DNA of 64,000 nucleotides. Origin: Brachypodius melanocephalos (taxonomy: Eukaryota > Chordata > Aves > Passeriformes > Pycnonotidae). Positions 1 to 12,856 of this stretch are shown one piece after another. Every line of letters starts with the position of its first letter. The first letter of the stretch is position 1. The notes below the pieces were generated by a model. That model was not told the origin of the DNA, ran no database searches, and saw only the letters and a list, made by a program, of their open reading frames with translations. The stretch spans positions 6,242,943-6,306,942 of the forward strand of contig VZSR01001459.1 in the NCBI GenBank assembly GCA_013398615.1, read 5' to 3'. Made by a program: the position numbers and the translations under genes.

Positions 1-3000
1 ATTAAACACCTGTCAGTGCTCTAATGTGTGGAATTTGCATCCACGCATCCATGGAGACATTCTGAATGCAGAACAAGCAGGGATTGTGCAGTAAAGATCC
101 ACATTGCAGACAGGATCTGTGATAATGGAGGGAGAATGTCTTCAGTGCATTCCTTCTGCAGCCCTGTCACACTGCTCCCAAGAAACACAGAAACATGGCC
201 CTGTAGGCTTGCTCAGCTCCAATGGCAAAGGAAGCTGGCTCCTGTTGAAGCAAACTGGAGGGGAGAGGAGATGTTTTGGCTGTTACTCCAGGTGAGGGGT
301 TTGGGAGCCATTGTAACCCTGTGGGAGTGGAAAGGTGCATTTTATATCACCCTAAAATCCACACTCCTGGCTGGGGGGAGGGTCTCTGAAGTCTCCACTT
401 TGAAGGGTCACAGGACAGGTGGATGCAGCTGCACAAAGTTTATTTTTACAGATCCCACAAGGCTGGGGGCAACCAGGGTGGATTTGGGACACATGGATCC
501 AGAGCAGAGAAACTACTTAAGAACGAGTAATTTGGGGTTTTCATGAACAATTTTAAATGAATAGAACTACAAAATGGCTTCAATATCATCCATTTTCTTA
601 AAAAACTCTACTCCCATCAGCAGAGCCAGGAGAGGAAGGAGAAGAAGACCATGCTCTTCATCAATCTGAACAGGACACAGACACGTGGCCAGGTTTGGCA
701 TTCCCAGGCCTGCTGGCCATACTTAAACGAGTTATTGCTCTGGACATTTCTTGCTTTGCTGCTCATTTACAGGAATTTCTAGCCTTATATCCTCTCTCAA
801 AGTGTCCAATAACTGATGCCCTATTTCTTACAACAACTGCATGGTCTTGAGTTATCCAATGCCTCCAGTTCCTAGAAATCTAAAAGCTAGACATCTATTA
901 AATGGCCTCTAATGGACTTTTTTTTTTTTCAATTAATTTCTCTCTTTTTTTAAAAAAAAATTCTCTTAGTCCTGCAGCATCCTACAACCGTGAGTTCCAT
1001 AATGTCTTTAGGCCTTTCCTTTTTTACATTTCTGTTCAGTAGTGTGATGTGATGTCTCCCTCCCTTTGTCACATTCATGAAAAATTGAGAATAAAATTCC
1101 CTGACACATGTAGTAGTAAAAAAGGCTATTTGCTCCTTGAAGAGGGGAAACATTTCACTCATAAGATCAGTGACTCAGGGATACTGAATGCATTCAAATT
1201 ATCTGAATAAATAGATGCCTAATGTATGTTCTTTAATTCTTAAAGGAACAGGTATTGAATCTCTGAGTAGGATATCCACCCAGGAATTCCCAGGAAATGA
1301 ACAGCAGTCTTCAGCCTTAAGTGGAGCTCAAAATCCAGACGTGTCAAAAACTTCTTTTGATTCATTGCTGAAACGTATTTAGAGACTCAATGATTTCCTA
1401 CATGACAGGAAGCCTATTTATAGCTTTGATCTCTATTTGGGCAGCACATGATCAAATAGGGATCTGCTCTCTTCACAGAGACATCCAAAGTTTCCCATAT
1501 TTAAGGATGCTTTTTAGAGACACTGGCCACATTAATTCCCAGGTGTCTCACACTGTATTTTGGTCTCTACAAATTAACTACTATTAATTTAATAACTTTA
1601 AAATTCTCATAAATTAAGGATATTAAATATTTTCCATCCTCAACATTTCAGCTCTGCTTGTTAGCAGCCTCTAAGGTAGACCTTGTCTTTCTTAGTCCTT
1701 TTTAGGGGAAATAAATCTCATTAAAGCCAGTTTCATGAATTACAATACCCCTACCTGTATAACTGAAGCTAGGTGATGTCTGAGGGGAACAGTCAAGCTA
1801 CAGACAATGGCATATTCTGTTCTTTGGAGCCACAATAAAAACAGATATTCAGCAAACCTTCCCCCACAGAGGATATGGAGCTGAAATTGGGTTCTGGGTG
1901 AGGCACTTCTCCTCCCTCCCTGCTACAGATGTTCGACTCATGTATTTAAAACATCCTCCCAGCCTTGTAGTCAGCTTGCTTAATTCCCACTGAAGACTTG
2001 CTGAGCTGTTTTCAGCCTAAGCAAAGGCAAATCAGGAAACCAACGCCTCAGAACTCAAGTTTAAAAAAGGAAACCCCATCATGTTCCCACTCTCTAAAGC
2101 AGGAGCCAAGGCAGATCTGTCTTGCAAACTTCACAAAAAAAAAGGGTTGAGGCAGAGGAGTGCTCTCCTGGAAAGGCTCTTTGATCTTTTTGCTAATCTA
2201 CCTGTGCCAGGCAGCCCTCTGCATCTCAAGCAGAGACTTTCCTGCATCCTCCCACCCCCATAATTTCATTTTCACTCAGATGAAAGCTGGTACTATCATC
2301 CTTCTGAGGGACTACTCTGCATTGCCAGGTCAGGTGCTTCTAGGGAATATGTACACATTTTTCAAACATTTTCCATTCACATTTTTTTTCCTCCACTATA
2401 TCAGGCTTTCCTGATTCAAAATGCGCTGAAACAAAGGAGAAGGTCCCCATGACAGTGGCTTTGGTGTCAGGTTCCAGATGGGGGCAATGCTTTGAGGATG
2501 AGGCACCTAAACCCCGAGCTGATTTACTCTGTCATCATCTGCCACTCCCTAGAGCTGAGAAAGCCATCAGCAGTTTAGTCCACAAATAAGCAGATGTTAA
2601 ATTAAAGCTGTAGCCACAGAGAATCATAAAAAATCCTGGGAAACAGTGATGAGTGTTCAAAACGGGGGGCAGAAGAGAGGAGAGACAGTACCAGAACGTT
2701 TACAAGTCCCTGTTTCTGTGTCTCAGCTGACATCAGAGCAGTTTGGGGCTGTGCAGGCAGTGCCCAGCACAGGTGAGGGTCTGAGCCAGAGCTGCACATC
2801 TAATCCACTAATGCCACTATCACAAAACCTCCAGCAACACCTCATTGCATCTACTCTGAACGAGCATCAAGTGACCATTAAGACATTTCCTGACGAGTGA
2901 TGTGCCTGGCAATGCTCTGTCTGTGTATTTCCACTTCCCCCGGTGATGAGTGGGGGAGTTAGTGTCAAATAAACCTATTTTTTTTACCGTTTACCAACTG

Positions 3001-4049
3001 CTAGGCTGTGAGCTGGCTTTTCAGTCAGTTCTTGTCAGCCTAAATAGCAGCACACTCTGAAGTGCCGTTCTGGGATTTGAAAGGAGACACTCCAGATCCT
3101 TCAAGGAAAATGGGTTATGGCCATTCATTGCTGTTACAGGCACATCTCTGCAGTTTACACCTGGTGCTTTGCTCACAGCCACAGTTTAAAATCTGCCTCT
3201 CAATCAGAAATGGACCTGCACATTTCTCCATAAATATGGATGAAAGCATGTTTTGTTTGGCCCAAGTTCTTCTCCTGGCTGCAGTGAGGCTTTGGCCATG
3301 ACCGAATCACCCATGGCAGGTGGAGATTGCAAAACTGTGATAAAGATTCCTGGCACAAAACCCACCTTCAAGTGGGGAATCCAAAAGGTTTTCTCAATGA
3401 ATATTTTGAACACTTTGAGGCATTTTATCCCTATCTGGGATAAGGTGAGCTCTCAGTCATGCTTGGATAGTAAGAAATATTTCAGTCCAAGTCTTTAACC
3501 TTTCTGATAGAGTTTTGGACTCCAAACCAAGTAAATTGTGGACTTGCAAGTATTTCAAGCCACAATGTTATTCACATTACAGAGATAACTTTAATCTAGA
3601 AAAGAAAAAAAAAGTGACAATGTACTATTGAAGAAACTTCAGATTCTAATAAAAAAAACCCACATAGGACCTACAGTTCAAAAATCAAAAAATCAACCAC
3701 ATCAGTACTAGGCTAGACTCTGATGACCAAGATTTAGTTTCCCAACATAAACGAAAGAAATACCAGGTCCTTCCCCACAGATGGGGAAATTTGCTTATTT
3801 TTAATTCCTTCTGGCAACCAAAGAATACCTATCACAGCTGGAACAAAGACACCCAAAAGAAAATACCAGAAGGAGGTTATGATAATAAGCTTATTTTCAT
3901 TACAGTAGGATTATATTTTAAACCTTTCATTAGGCTCTTAAAATTTCAGAGCATGCTTCTCAGAGCCTACATTTTTGAAAGACAAAAGGAAAACAAGAAG
4001 AAAAAGTAAAGTCTGACTCCTGCGGATGAACCCAGTTTTGTTGCATAGA
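1..4049. other. Gene-free unique AT-rich DNA
   Basis: I see no exon, RNA gene or recognisable transposon here. The longest open frame (28-546, plus, 172 codons) has no recognisable domain and nothing like coding sequence before or after it. Low-complexity bits are a T-run at 918-929, a T7A9 block at 945-960 and short A-runs near 3601-3613. The stretch around 2000-2900 is slightly more GC-rich but shows no promoter or splice pattern I would defend. It is most likely intergenic or intronic. Confidence 0.7.
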
Positions 4050-4320
4050 GAAGATCTTTTTGTAAAGTTACTTAATTATATTCAGGGGACATCTAACTCC
4101 GGTTATGACTGGAATCATGCATGTCTTCATTTACAAAGTCCTATTGGAGTCTGTGTGTCCTAAGCACAGGCCCTTTGAAGCATTGCTAAGTGGGGTAATT
4201 TGATTGCACGAGTTTTCTTGTAAAAATTATTGTCTTTCTGGATGTCTAATTAAAATAAAGATGTAATAAAGAATTTATGGTTTTAATTAGAGCATAGATC
4301 TTAAAGCAATTATAATGTGA
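4050..4320. promoter_or_regulatory. Candidate conserved non-coding element (homeodomain-site rich)
   Basis: This block is very AT-rich without being simple-sequence. It has several TAATTA/TTAATTA/ATTAAAAT cores of the type bound by homeodomain proteins (near 4070, 4248, 4283 and 4319). It contains no repeat signature. This texture, complex AT-rich DNA with clustered TAAT cores in a gene-poor region, is typical of vertebrate conserved enhancers. That is inference from texture only, because no alignment was possible. It could equally be ordinary AT-rich spacer. Confidence 0.25.
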
Positions 4321-4794
4321 TTAATAATTCCTTAACAGGCTTTCTTAGACAAGATGAAGAAAAGAAGATTTGGGCCCCACGAAAAATCAATATGCATTAC
4401 TCAATTACATTAATGAAGCTACACAAAGCAGTCGAGGTCCCAATTAAATTGCTCCTCATGTTAAACTGGCAATGGACTCTGTGCTTACTAATGAGTCGTG
4501 ATCTATTTGTTTAGTCATTGCTCGGTTTTTGAACTGTGGTGTTTTGTAGGTCTTTTACTGGAAAGATGCTGCAGGACAGATATTCTCATAGCCTCATCCT
4601 GTCTGAGTTCAGGTTCAGAGGACAGGGAAAGCAAAGTCTGCTCCATAATAAACAGGCTGCAGCTCCAGGTCCTAAACACACACCCTGGAGACCATCAGCA
4701 TCTCCAGGAGCCATGGGCAGAAGGTCTGCACAAGGGTTCCCTTGCTTATGGACTAAAATGAAAAATAAAGTGACTGAGTGAAGACACAATACAA
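4321..4794. other. Gene-free spacer
   Basis: Short overlapping open frames of 60-87 codons on both strands cover 4498-4789, but none looks like protein and no splice sites frame them. I see nothing else here. Confidence 0.6.
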
Positions 4795-4830
4795 ATCTAC
4801 AATGGATCTACAGTGAATCTACAATGAATC
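4795..4830 (+). repeat. 11-bp tandem repeat, about 3.3 copies
   Basis: Three consecutive copies of an 11-base unit beginning ATCTACA (at 4795, 4806 and 4817), followed by a partial ATC, differ from each other at one to three positions. This is a short degenerate minisatellite, probably produced by replication slippage. Confidence 0.85.
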
Positions 4831-7800
4831 AAAGCTAGGCAGGAAAGATTATTCCCTATTTCTCATAAGAGCAGGAGCTCTAGAGAACCTGATGATTGTG
4901 CCAGGGAGCAGGTATGAAAGTAACCAAAACAAATATCATCCCAAGAAACATGCCCACAAAAGTTTCTGACAAAAATACATTTTAAAGATCAAGAACATGA
5001 ATTGATTCAAAAAGGGAAGAGGGAACTCCCTGATAGGCAGGTTTTCTCCTAAAGGTTCAGATGCCAGTTTGGTGGAGCCCTAGCACAGGCGTGGCCCAAA
5101 GCCATCAGAGAACACCCAGACCTGCCCATCCTTGTGTTCTGAACAATTTGCACCTGGTTGCTGTCAGGGTCAGGACACTTTTCACACATTAAAGCTGTTC
5201 TCTTCTCCCTTGGTTCTTTATTAGGTGATGGTTTAGTAAATACTGATGAGAGGGACTTGGGGGAGATGAGTATTTAATGTATAGCTTATGTGTCATCACT
5301 GAAATTCATAGCAGAAATATTATTTTACCTTTCATTAATAACCTGGCTGAACTGGTAGAGCAGAGAATTGGATAAGTTCATATTTTACAGATCAAATGAA
5401 CTTTAAAAAAAACCAACATAGTTATACATTCACTCATGCAAAGGCAGCTCATCTGACCAAGCTGCCCAGCAAATGAAGCCACACTAATTTAAATGTACTG
5501 CAGGAGGAAAATGATCTCACACCAAACTTCTAATTTGTCATTCTGTAATATGGATTGTGGCTTGGAAACTCACTAATTGGCTGTTAAGAACACATTGTTA
5601 TAGAGGTGGGCTTCTTGGTGTGTGAAGAACAAAACTCCCAAACTTCTGAGAGAAAGAAACCATCATTCCCTCCAAATGAATGCAGAGGACATTGATGTTT
5701 CATTATGTTCACTCTCAACTATCACAGAACACAGATTTATTTTGGCCCTGTCAGCTTGGGTGCATCCCTGAGCCTTCACTGCTGTCTGTGAGTGATGCTG
5801 CCCTACTGCAGCCAGACACAAAGGTAAAGATGCTGTCAGAGCTACCTCCAGATCCCATTCCCTGAGCATATCCTATGTTCCTTTAAAGTTCTTGAAACTC
5901 CCTTTAAAAATGCAGCATCCTTCAGCCAAATGACTGCATGAGTTCATGGTGGTTGCAAAGAGTTGGTCATATCAAGAAAGAAAAGATTCAGTAATTGCAA
6001 TGGGGGAAAAAACCCAAACCCACCACATTTTATTTCAAGTTAATGCCGTTATTTCTGCAGTTACTTGAAATTCTGATTCTGAAACTCCTTTAAAACCCTT
6101 CAAGAGGAGTGCAAGGTATTCCCAAGACTTTCCTTTCACGTTTTTGTCTCTCCTGCCCAGGATCTTTGGGTTTTATGCTCTGTGTGACTGAGGGATTCAG
6201 CAGACATAGGACAGGGAGGCACAGCACATTCCAATTTCAAGGTGCACATCCCATCCCTGAGGACAACACCTGCCAAGGTCCTGTGCTCACTCCCCTGTCC
6301 CCAAGTTCTATCTTTGCTTAACACCTCCTTTCCTCCTGTTATTTCTTCTCATATCTCTTCTTTCCATCAGGAAACCATTTGCCTTGGCATGCTTTTTCAT
6401 CTTCTCATTTACATGTCTCCTGCAAGACAAACTCCAGCATTGATTTTACCACAAGATAATGTTAATAGGATCAATAAACCACAACGACTACATCAAAGTG
6501 TCTGTTCTTCACCCTCCAGGACTGCAGAAGGTGCTTTAGTCTTAAAGTATGTCCAGTACAGCATCTCTCACTCTTCTTGTCTACTCTTATGCATGAGAGA
6601 CTGTCTGTCTGCCAGGTAGGAAATAAATTACTAGCTTGTTGAAATAATTTAAATTTTAATACTGCTTCAGCACATATAAAATATTACTGATGCAATTAAA
6701 AAATACACAATCAGCTCAATGCATCTTAAAATGGGTGCGGTGCACCCTGAGAGGAATAAATGAGGTCTGGGGGGAAGACTCTTGTAAATACAGGTTTTCT
6801 CCTTCATCTGAATAATTCTCAGCTGGTAAAAATCAAGTGTCCTCTTTCATTCAGGTCAGCCACCATTTAATGATTTTTCTGGGGGGAGATTGGAACAGAC
6901 TGGTTCCCTACAAGCCAGATCCTCTAGGATGCACAAAAAGGTAATTTTCAATAAAGGAAATTGCATCCTCTTTGGTTTCTTGGTTGCTCCATGTGTTGTT
7001 TAAGATGGCTCCTTTCCCAAAGGCCACAAAATAGGAATGGTCCTGGTTAAAGGATTGGACTACAGGTCTCAACAGAAAGTTTGCTCTGCCTCCTTCAAGG
7101 AAGAACTCACATTGTCCCAAAAGTGGCTATTTTCACTATTCTTTTTGTTTGCAACCAGTATCTGACACTTGAACCCAATGCATTTTGCAGACAGCAATAA
7201 AAGACCTGAAAGTCAACCTAATTATTTTTCTCTAGACCATATGAAGTGTTTCAGTGAAATGCTGATGACTTTGTCCAACTTTCACATTTCACTGGCAGGT
7301 CCTGTGGCACTGATGAGTTTGGAGGCACTGTAGGGTCTTGTCCAGGGGAAAGTTGGTCTGGGCTGACACCCAAGGACATCTCTGTGTTGGGGTGAATGGG
7401 AACAAGGTTTCTACCTCAAATAATCAATTGTTTCAGTGCCTGATAAGGATAAGCAGGTGTAACGAAGAGGTTTAAAGGTTTATCCAGAGGACATAAAGCC
7501 ATCACCTTCCAGGAGACCCTGTGTTAACAGGACAGGGCTCAGCACATTTCCCAGGAAATGCCTGCAAAAAATCCATGTAAAACCCAGCCAGTCTGGGTAA
7601 ATCAAACCCAGCAGCCTGCATTTGTGGGACTTTACTGGAGATAACAGCTGAGATTTATAAAGCGTAATTCAGCACACAGCGCTACCAAAATTTCTTCCCC
7701 TAAGGGTTCTTGTAAATCCAAAACCTCTAAAAAGCAGATTTTCTGACTCTTTTCCTATTGATTTAAATGGACTATGTTATCCCCAGAGTATTTTCAAGGT

Positions 7801-10512
7801 CCTATCAATTTTTTTTTTCATTTTTTTATTTGTACACACCAAATAAAGCCAAGGCTTTAACATTATACACAATGAAGCAGATTTATTCTGACAGATTAAG
7901 TTTGCTTGAATTTAAAACAAAGTTCAAGAATTAAAAAACCTATATGAGATATGATCATCATATGATAGAATGCCAGTTTAGCCCCATAAATATGTGGTTT
8001 CTACCTCTCTATTAAAAAAAATAGTTCTGGAAACTGCAAAAAATGTATCTGTACTTGTATTTAAAAATGAAGTGCCCCATTATAAAAATTCTGCTCTAAA
8101 AATAATTTGACAGTGAGAAAAAACAGCACGATGTGCTCAGTTACATCTGTGCACTTCAGTATTTTGGAGAGGGACTGATTTTTTTTTTTTTTACAGTCAT
8201 TTGGAACAAACTCCTGCTCCATGCAAGAGCATAGCTCAGGTCAGCTGTGTTTGTCTTCCTGAATCTTGAAATCATGAAATAACTTCTGATTTATTCCAAA
8301 TTTACCTTGGTGTAGAGCTTGTCTACAGAGCAAAACTGGGGAAATGTATCTGCGTTAAAAGTAGACACCAGCTGAAAATGAATCTGTTGAATCATATTTA
8401 CTTTTTTGTAGGGATCATTATTCATGACTAAAAGAGCAATCATTTGATTTTTGTTTCCAAAGTGAATTAAGGTAAGCTCAATTAAATCCAGTCTAATTCT
8501 GTATAAGACTGTCTTTTCAGAGATTTAATGCAGTTCAGTGAGTTGGTTTAAAAAGATACTTTGGAATGGTTTTACTGAAGGTGTCCTAGTCAGACCAGGG
8601 ACACTACACATACTGAAAATTTTACTTAAACTCTTTGGTGAGAATTAAGAATAATTTTTTGGTCTTATGGATACCTTTTTTTTTCTTTTTTTCTTTTTTT
8701 TTTTTTTCCTTACCATATAAACCTAGAATAGCTGGTTTTAAATTAGAATTTTGTGGAAAAAATCCAAAGAAACACTCAGAAGAATCCTGCAGGCTTACTC
8801 CAAGGGAGATGGGAGGAACAGCCCCACGCTGTTCCACGGGATTATCCAGGTAACTGGGGACTGGGACCTAATTTCATTAAATAATTACACTTCCCCTTTA
8901 TTTGCTGTGCTGATTTAGCTGTAGGTTGGCTTTCTAACGTCTGTCATAAAGACTTAACTAGCTCTGGGAGCACGGGCAGGATGAAATAAGAGCAGAGATG
9001 ATGCATTCAGCTAAAAGGTCAAATCGTGGTCTCAGCAAAGCTGAGGTTCCCACCTGGGTGCAAAAGTCCCACCAGGGGCTCTGGCCACAGTCTGGCTCGT
9101 GGAGCCTCCAAACAGAATTTGGTCAAAGTGCAGCAGGAGAAATGACTTTAACCTTTTTCATAAGTGTCCAGTGCTAAGCAGAAATGAACAGCATCCAAGG
9201 CAAAATGTCAAAGCAGGACAACTGTGAGCAGGGGAGAAGCAGTGGGGGACATCAAGGCCCAGTCACACTCACAGTGACAAACACTGCCATTGCTTTGTCT
9301 CCCCCGGTCTATAGGTAAACAGACTTTTTGACAATATGGGTAGCAGATTGCTCTCAAAAAAGTCAGTGCTTGCCAGCTTACTGCCACTCTTAAATAATTG
9401 CAGTAATTGCTTTCCAAAAATCTTATTTATATTTTTGCTACAACCACCGCTGAGAAAAATCAGACTTTTCAATTCCATTTCAAAAAGTCCTCTGGATTCT
9501 ACTCGCAGGCTCATTATCCAAATGGTTTGGTTCACAGAGATTTCAGAGCTGTAATCCTTGTCTGAGGCTGTGAATGCTCAGAAATGGGAATGAGGGTGAG
9601 CAAAGGGCAGAGCTGGTGCAGTGAGAGCCCCCCAGAGCTGCTGCTCCCTGGGGGTCTGGGCTGTGCTCCAGCCCAAAAGGAGCTGCTTGCATGCCAGGGA
9701 GGATGTTTTCCAGCTCTGTGGGGAAAAGGCTGATCAAAGCTCTGATTAAAGGGGGATCTCACCGGGTCAAACTGAGCTCCTTTGTTCTTCTGACTGTTCT
9801 AAAAAACATTCGCACTCAATAAAGCTCACCTTGATCTTAAGGACATGTTGGCAATTAAACCCTTGCTGGGCCAGCTGGACCAGCTCAGATTTACTTTAGA
9901 AATCTGGAGGAAAGTGGTGCATCTTGAGTCTCATAACCTGAATTCTCCCCATGTCATTCACTTTTGTTCAAGCTGTTGAAGTTTTATTTTAAATCACGTT
10001 TCCATAAAGGCTGGATATGCAGTTTTCTGCATATGTGTTTCCTCAGCCACTCAGCACACTCATTATAAACATTTTGACAATTTCTTTATGTTCTTCAGTC
10101 AAAACTGCAATAACAAAGGCTAATAACAAAGGCTAATTACACCAGAAATACAGCATTCCCCATCACACTTGAGGGTGCAGCACTCACAAAAAACCTCAAC
10201 TTCGAGGAAGTTTGGCTAGAGGAAAAGTATTTTTTTTTGACTATACAAACTCTAAAGGCAAAAAAAGTCTGTTAAATGTGCACACAGGCAGGGAATAAGT
10301 TGTGATTTTCACAAGTAATGTCAGTTTTTAAGGGCAGTCCCCATCATTCAACTACTGCACCTCCCCAAACATAAAAGGGAAAGCACAAATCCGGTCCAGC
10401 AAATTTACAGCATAAGAAGTGAATCTTGTTTTCCAAAACCTCTGTTTCTCAAACCAGAACCTTAAAATTGCTGAGCTATAGCACCATCCTGTGAAACTAG
10501 AAATAGAAAAAT
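4831..10512. other. Gene-free unique DNA with homopolymer tracts
   Basis: I see no gene in this 5.7-kb stretch. Notable simple sequences are a T-run with short interruptions at about 7807-7827, a T-run at about 8180-8192, and a T-rich tract at 8675-8710 interrupted by single Cs. A 13-base direct duplication, AATAACAAAGGCT, occurs twice in tandem at about 10110-10135. At 6661-6690 a short stretch resembles the start of U6 snRNA but does not continue. The region around 9540-9780 is locally GC-richer with no coding pattern. Confidence 0.65.
8675..8710. repeat. T-rich low-complexity tract
   Basis: About 36 bases are almost all T, broken by single C residues. No retroelement body is visible on either side, so I treat it as simple sequence rather than the tail of a minus-strand retrocopy. 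Confidence 0.85.
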
Positions 10513-10593
10513 AGAAAAAAAAAAGAAAAAAAAAAAAAAAGAAAAAAAAGAGAAAAAGGAAAAAAAGAGAAAAAGGAAAAAAAGAGAAAAAAA
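10513..10593 (+). repeat. Polypurine (A/G) low-complexity tract with 16-bp periodicity
   Basis: 81 consecutive purines occur with no pyrimidine. The right half is built from a roughly 16-base unit of the form AGAGAAAAAGGAAAAA repeated between about 10548 and 10590. Long uninterrupted polypurine tracts can form intramolecular triplex (H-DNA) and are mutation-prone. It creates the artefactual phenylalanine-rich open frame on the opposite strand at 10352-10702, which should not be annotated as a gene. Confidence 0.9.
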
Positions 10594-10597
10594 CAAA

Positions 10598-12771
10598 AGC
10601 ATTGTCTGGAAAGAAATTTTGAAAACTAGTGTTAATTTCAAAACACCCCATGAGGATTTTGTTCACAAAATGCTTGTCAAGATGGAAATGAGGCTCCTTC
10701 AAAAAGTCTGTGTTAGAATTTAACCCACTAATACCAGTTCCTCAAAAGTAGTGACAAAAGAACAGAATCATTCTGAACAGATCCCTGTTCCCAGACACAT
10801 GCAAAGCTGTTTGCATGAAGTTTCACATCTCCAACTTGTGTTCTCAAGGCCCCACATAGCTGCTCCTCCAAGAAAGCCACAGCCCAAGGGTTATCGACTG
10901 CTCACCACTGAAAACTCCATGGATCCCAAAGAACTTCAACCACAGCACTGCTGAACCAAAATAAATCCTGACCTTTTACACCAGGGCTTGCCTCGTGCTA
11001 TGTTGTGCAGGAAGAAGCAGGGCCAGAAGACACAAACAAGGACAGAGCCCAGGTCAGAAAAGGCACCTGAAAGCAAAAGAAAAGCCCTCACGTCCCTTTT
11101 AGCCTTTATAGGATAAAGGGTGATCAAGAGCAGGAGGATTTGGCCACAAAGGATTGGTCAGATCTCAGATCACTCCCTAACACCAACCAACACCTGAGGA
11201 GAGGGGATTGCCCACCCCAGGCTGCTTCTGGAGGCGGCAGCTGTAATGCTGCCACTGTGGGATCAATGCATGTGGACTTGCTTCTACCCCATAGAAGGCA
11301 GCAGCAACATTCCCACTGTTCCCACTGCCTGTGGCTGCACAGGATGGGGACAGCTGGGATAAAGGGTGTCCTTGGTGATCAGGTGTGGCTGTTCTGTGCA
11401 CAGAGGGATGAAGAAACATGTGAGAACCAAAGCAGCAGCCGGATGTAGGACTAACACCACCAGCACAGCCTGATTCCCAGGGACTGGAGCTCCTGGAGCC
11501 AGGCTGTTGTAAGCTGGGCTATAAAATCCTGCATTGTGTGCTGCTGCTCTCTGTGCAGCACCTTATATCAGGCTGGGGGACTCTGGGTGGAATAAATCCA
11601 ATGCAAGTTTGGTGGTGAATCCACAATGAAACCATAACTTGGTGTCCAGACAAAGCAGCCCTCTTCCAGCCTGGCTTCACAAAGTGACAAAGTCAAACTG
11701 AATTAAGTAAATAAAAGCTAAATTTTCTCTCTGCTTGAGGAACATCAGGTGCTGAAAATCTGTGGTTTATGGAGTGTAAGTAGGCAGTCCACCCATCTTC
11801 CCACTGGATTAACATCATCAGAGGATCAGAAATGAAATGCCATATCTTGCACCCAAGTAATCCATTGTGAAGAGGAAACAATTAATTAGTGCCAGGTAAT
11901 ATTGTCACAGGCTGATTAGGTGACACAGTACATTTCCACAACCAGCTCAGAGCTGCAATGAAGACACAGCAAGATTCCCTTTCACTGAAAGCAAATATTA
12001 AAACAATATTCATTATCTTTTTATGAAAGCGAAAGAAAACAGTGACCTTGGCAGAATTTGTCTCTCCTTCTCAGTCTTTCAAAATAAAACTCAGCCGGGA
12101 AGCACTTCTCCCCCAAGCCCATCAGAAGACAAAGCCCCTGCAGAAAGCCACACAGCCTTTTTAACCACTGAAGATGTTTTGAGATGGACTTTTCCTACAG
12201 GGATTTCAGCAGCCCCATTGCAGCTGCAGAAGCCAATGGAGTGAAGCATGGGCCACTGAGTCCAAGAGGGAAGGAGGGCAGTGCACTACAGAGAGCAGCT
12301 TTAAACCATTACTGCAGATCTGTAGCTGAGCTCTCCAGTGGCCTGCTTCCAGCTAAAAGGCTTCCACTTGAGTGCTTCAGATCATGTAAGTTTGTTTAAG
12401 ATGCATAATTCATGAAGGGTACATAACACCATCCTTGAATAACTTTTCACTCAGCACCTGCTTGACAGGGAGCGAGCTGACAGAGCAGTGTGGCTTCAGG
12501 AATCTGACATTAGCACGCTATGTGTCCCAGCAAGGGACAGGGATCACCACATCCCCTTAACCCTTCTGTGGGAGGGATGAATGCCTGAGCAAGCCAATTG
12601 CACTGTCTCATCCCAGGATTAGGACTATTTCTATTTGTTGCCATTATCAGGGAAATAAAAGAACGACAAATGGTGTGGAGAGTTATAACTACCTGCATTA
12701 TAGTCCTTGAAGAGAATATGTAAAGAAAAATGTCTGGTTTTATGGGCTTTAAAAACAAATCTATTGCACAC
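10598..12771. other. Gene-free DNA, with a TATA-like motif and small hairpin at 11520-11561
   Basis: No gene is supported. A TATAAAA-like motif at 11520-11526 is followed by a perfect 7-bp stem (GTGCTGC at 11538-11544 and GCAGCAC at 11555-11561) with a 10-base loop. On its own this is not enough to call a promoter. The flanks at 11140-11500 are mildly GC-rich with several overlapping short open frames that look random. Confidence 0.55.
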
Positions 12772-12856
12772 GAAGGCCCTGAGTACAACCATCCCCACTC
12801 ACAGTGGGTAGTACCTTGTAACTCAAATAGTCCCACTGAAATCAATTTGGGATTGT
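12772..12856 (+). repeat. Fragment resembling an ancient palindromic (MITE-like) amniote repeat
   Basis: The stretch contains, in order, a GGCCCTGA-like start, CAACC, ACTCACAGTGGGTAGTACCTT, ACTCAAATAGTCCCA and CTGAAATCAATTTGGGATT. This matches from memory the left half of a repeat common in reptile and bird genomes. In that repeat, ACTCACRTGAGTAGTCCC units lead into a TCCCATTGA.GTCAATGGGA centre that mirrors back on itself. Only the left half and centre are visible; the mirrored right half is missing or eroded. The divergence fits an old insertion. I do not assign a library name. A repeat-library search would decide. Confidence 0.5.

Noticed and set aside
28..546. Longest open frame in the window (172 codons, plus strand)
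   Set aside because: It has no recognisable domain, no coding-like composition, no splice context and no neighbour that would extend it. An open frame of this length is expected by chance in 64 kb read in six frames.
6661..6700. U6 snRNA-like start (ACTGCTTCAGCACATATA)
   Set aside because: Only about 18 bases resemble U6. The rest of the expected U6 body does not follow, so it is a chance match.
10352..10702. 116-codon minus-strand frame with a Phe-rich core
   Set aside because: The core is simply the translation of the polypurine/polypyrimidine tract.
11520..11561. TATA-like motif plus hairpin as a promoter
   Set aside because: Single motifs of this kind are common by chance. There is no CpG enrichment and no recognisable downstream exon.
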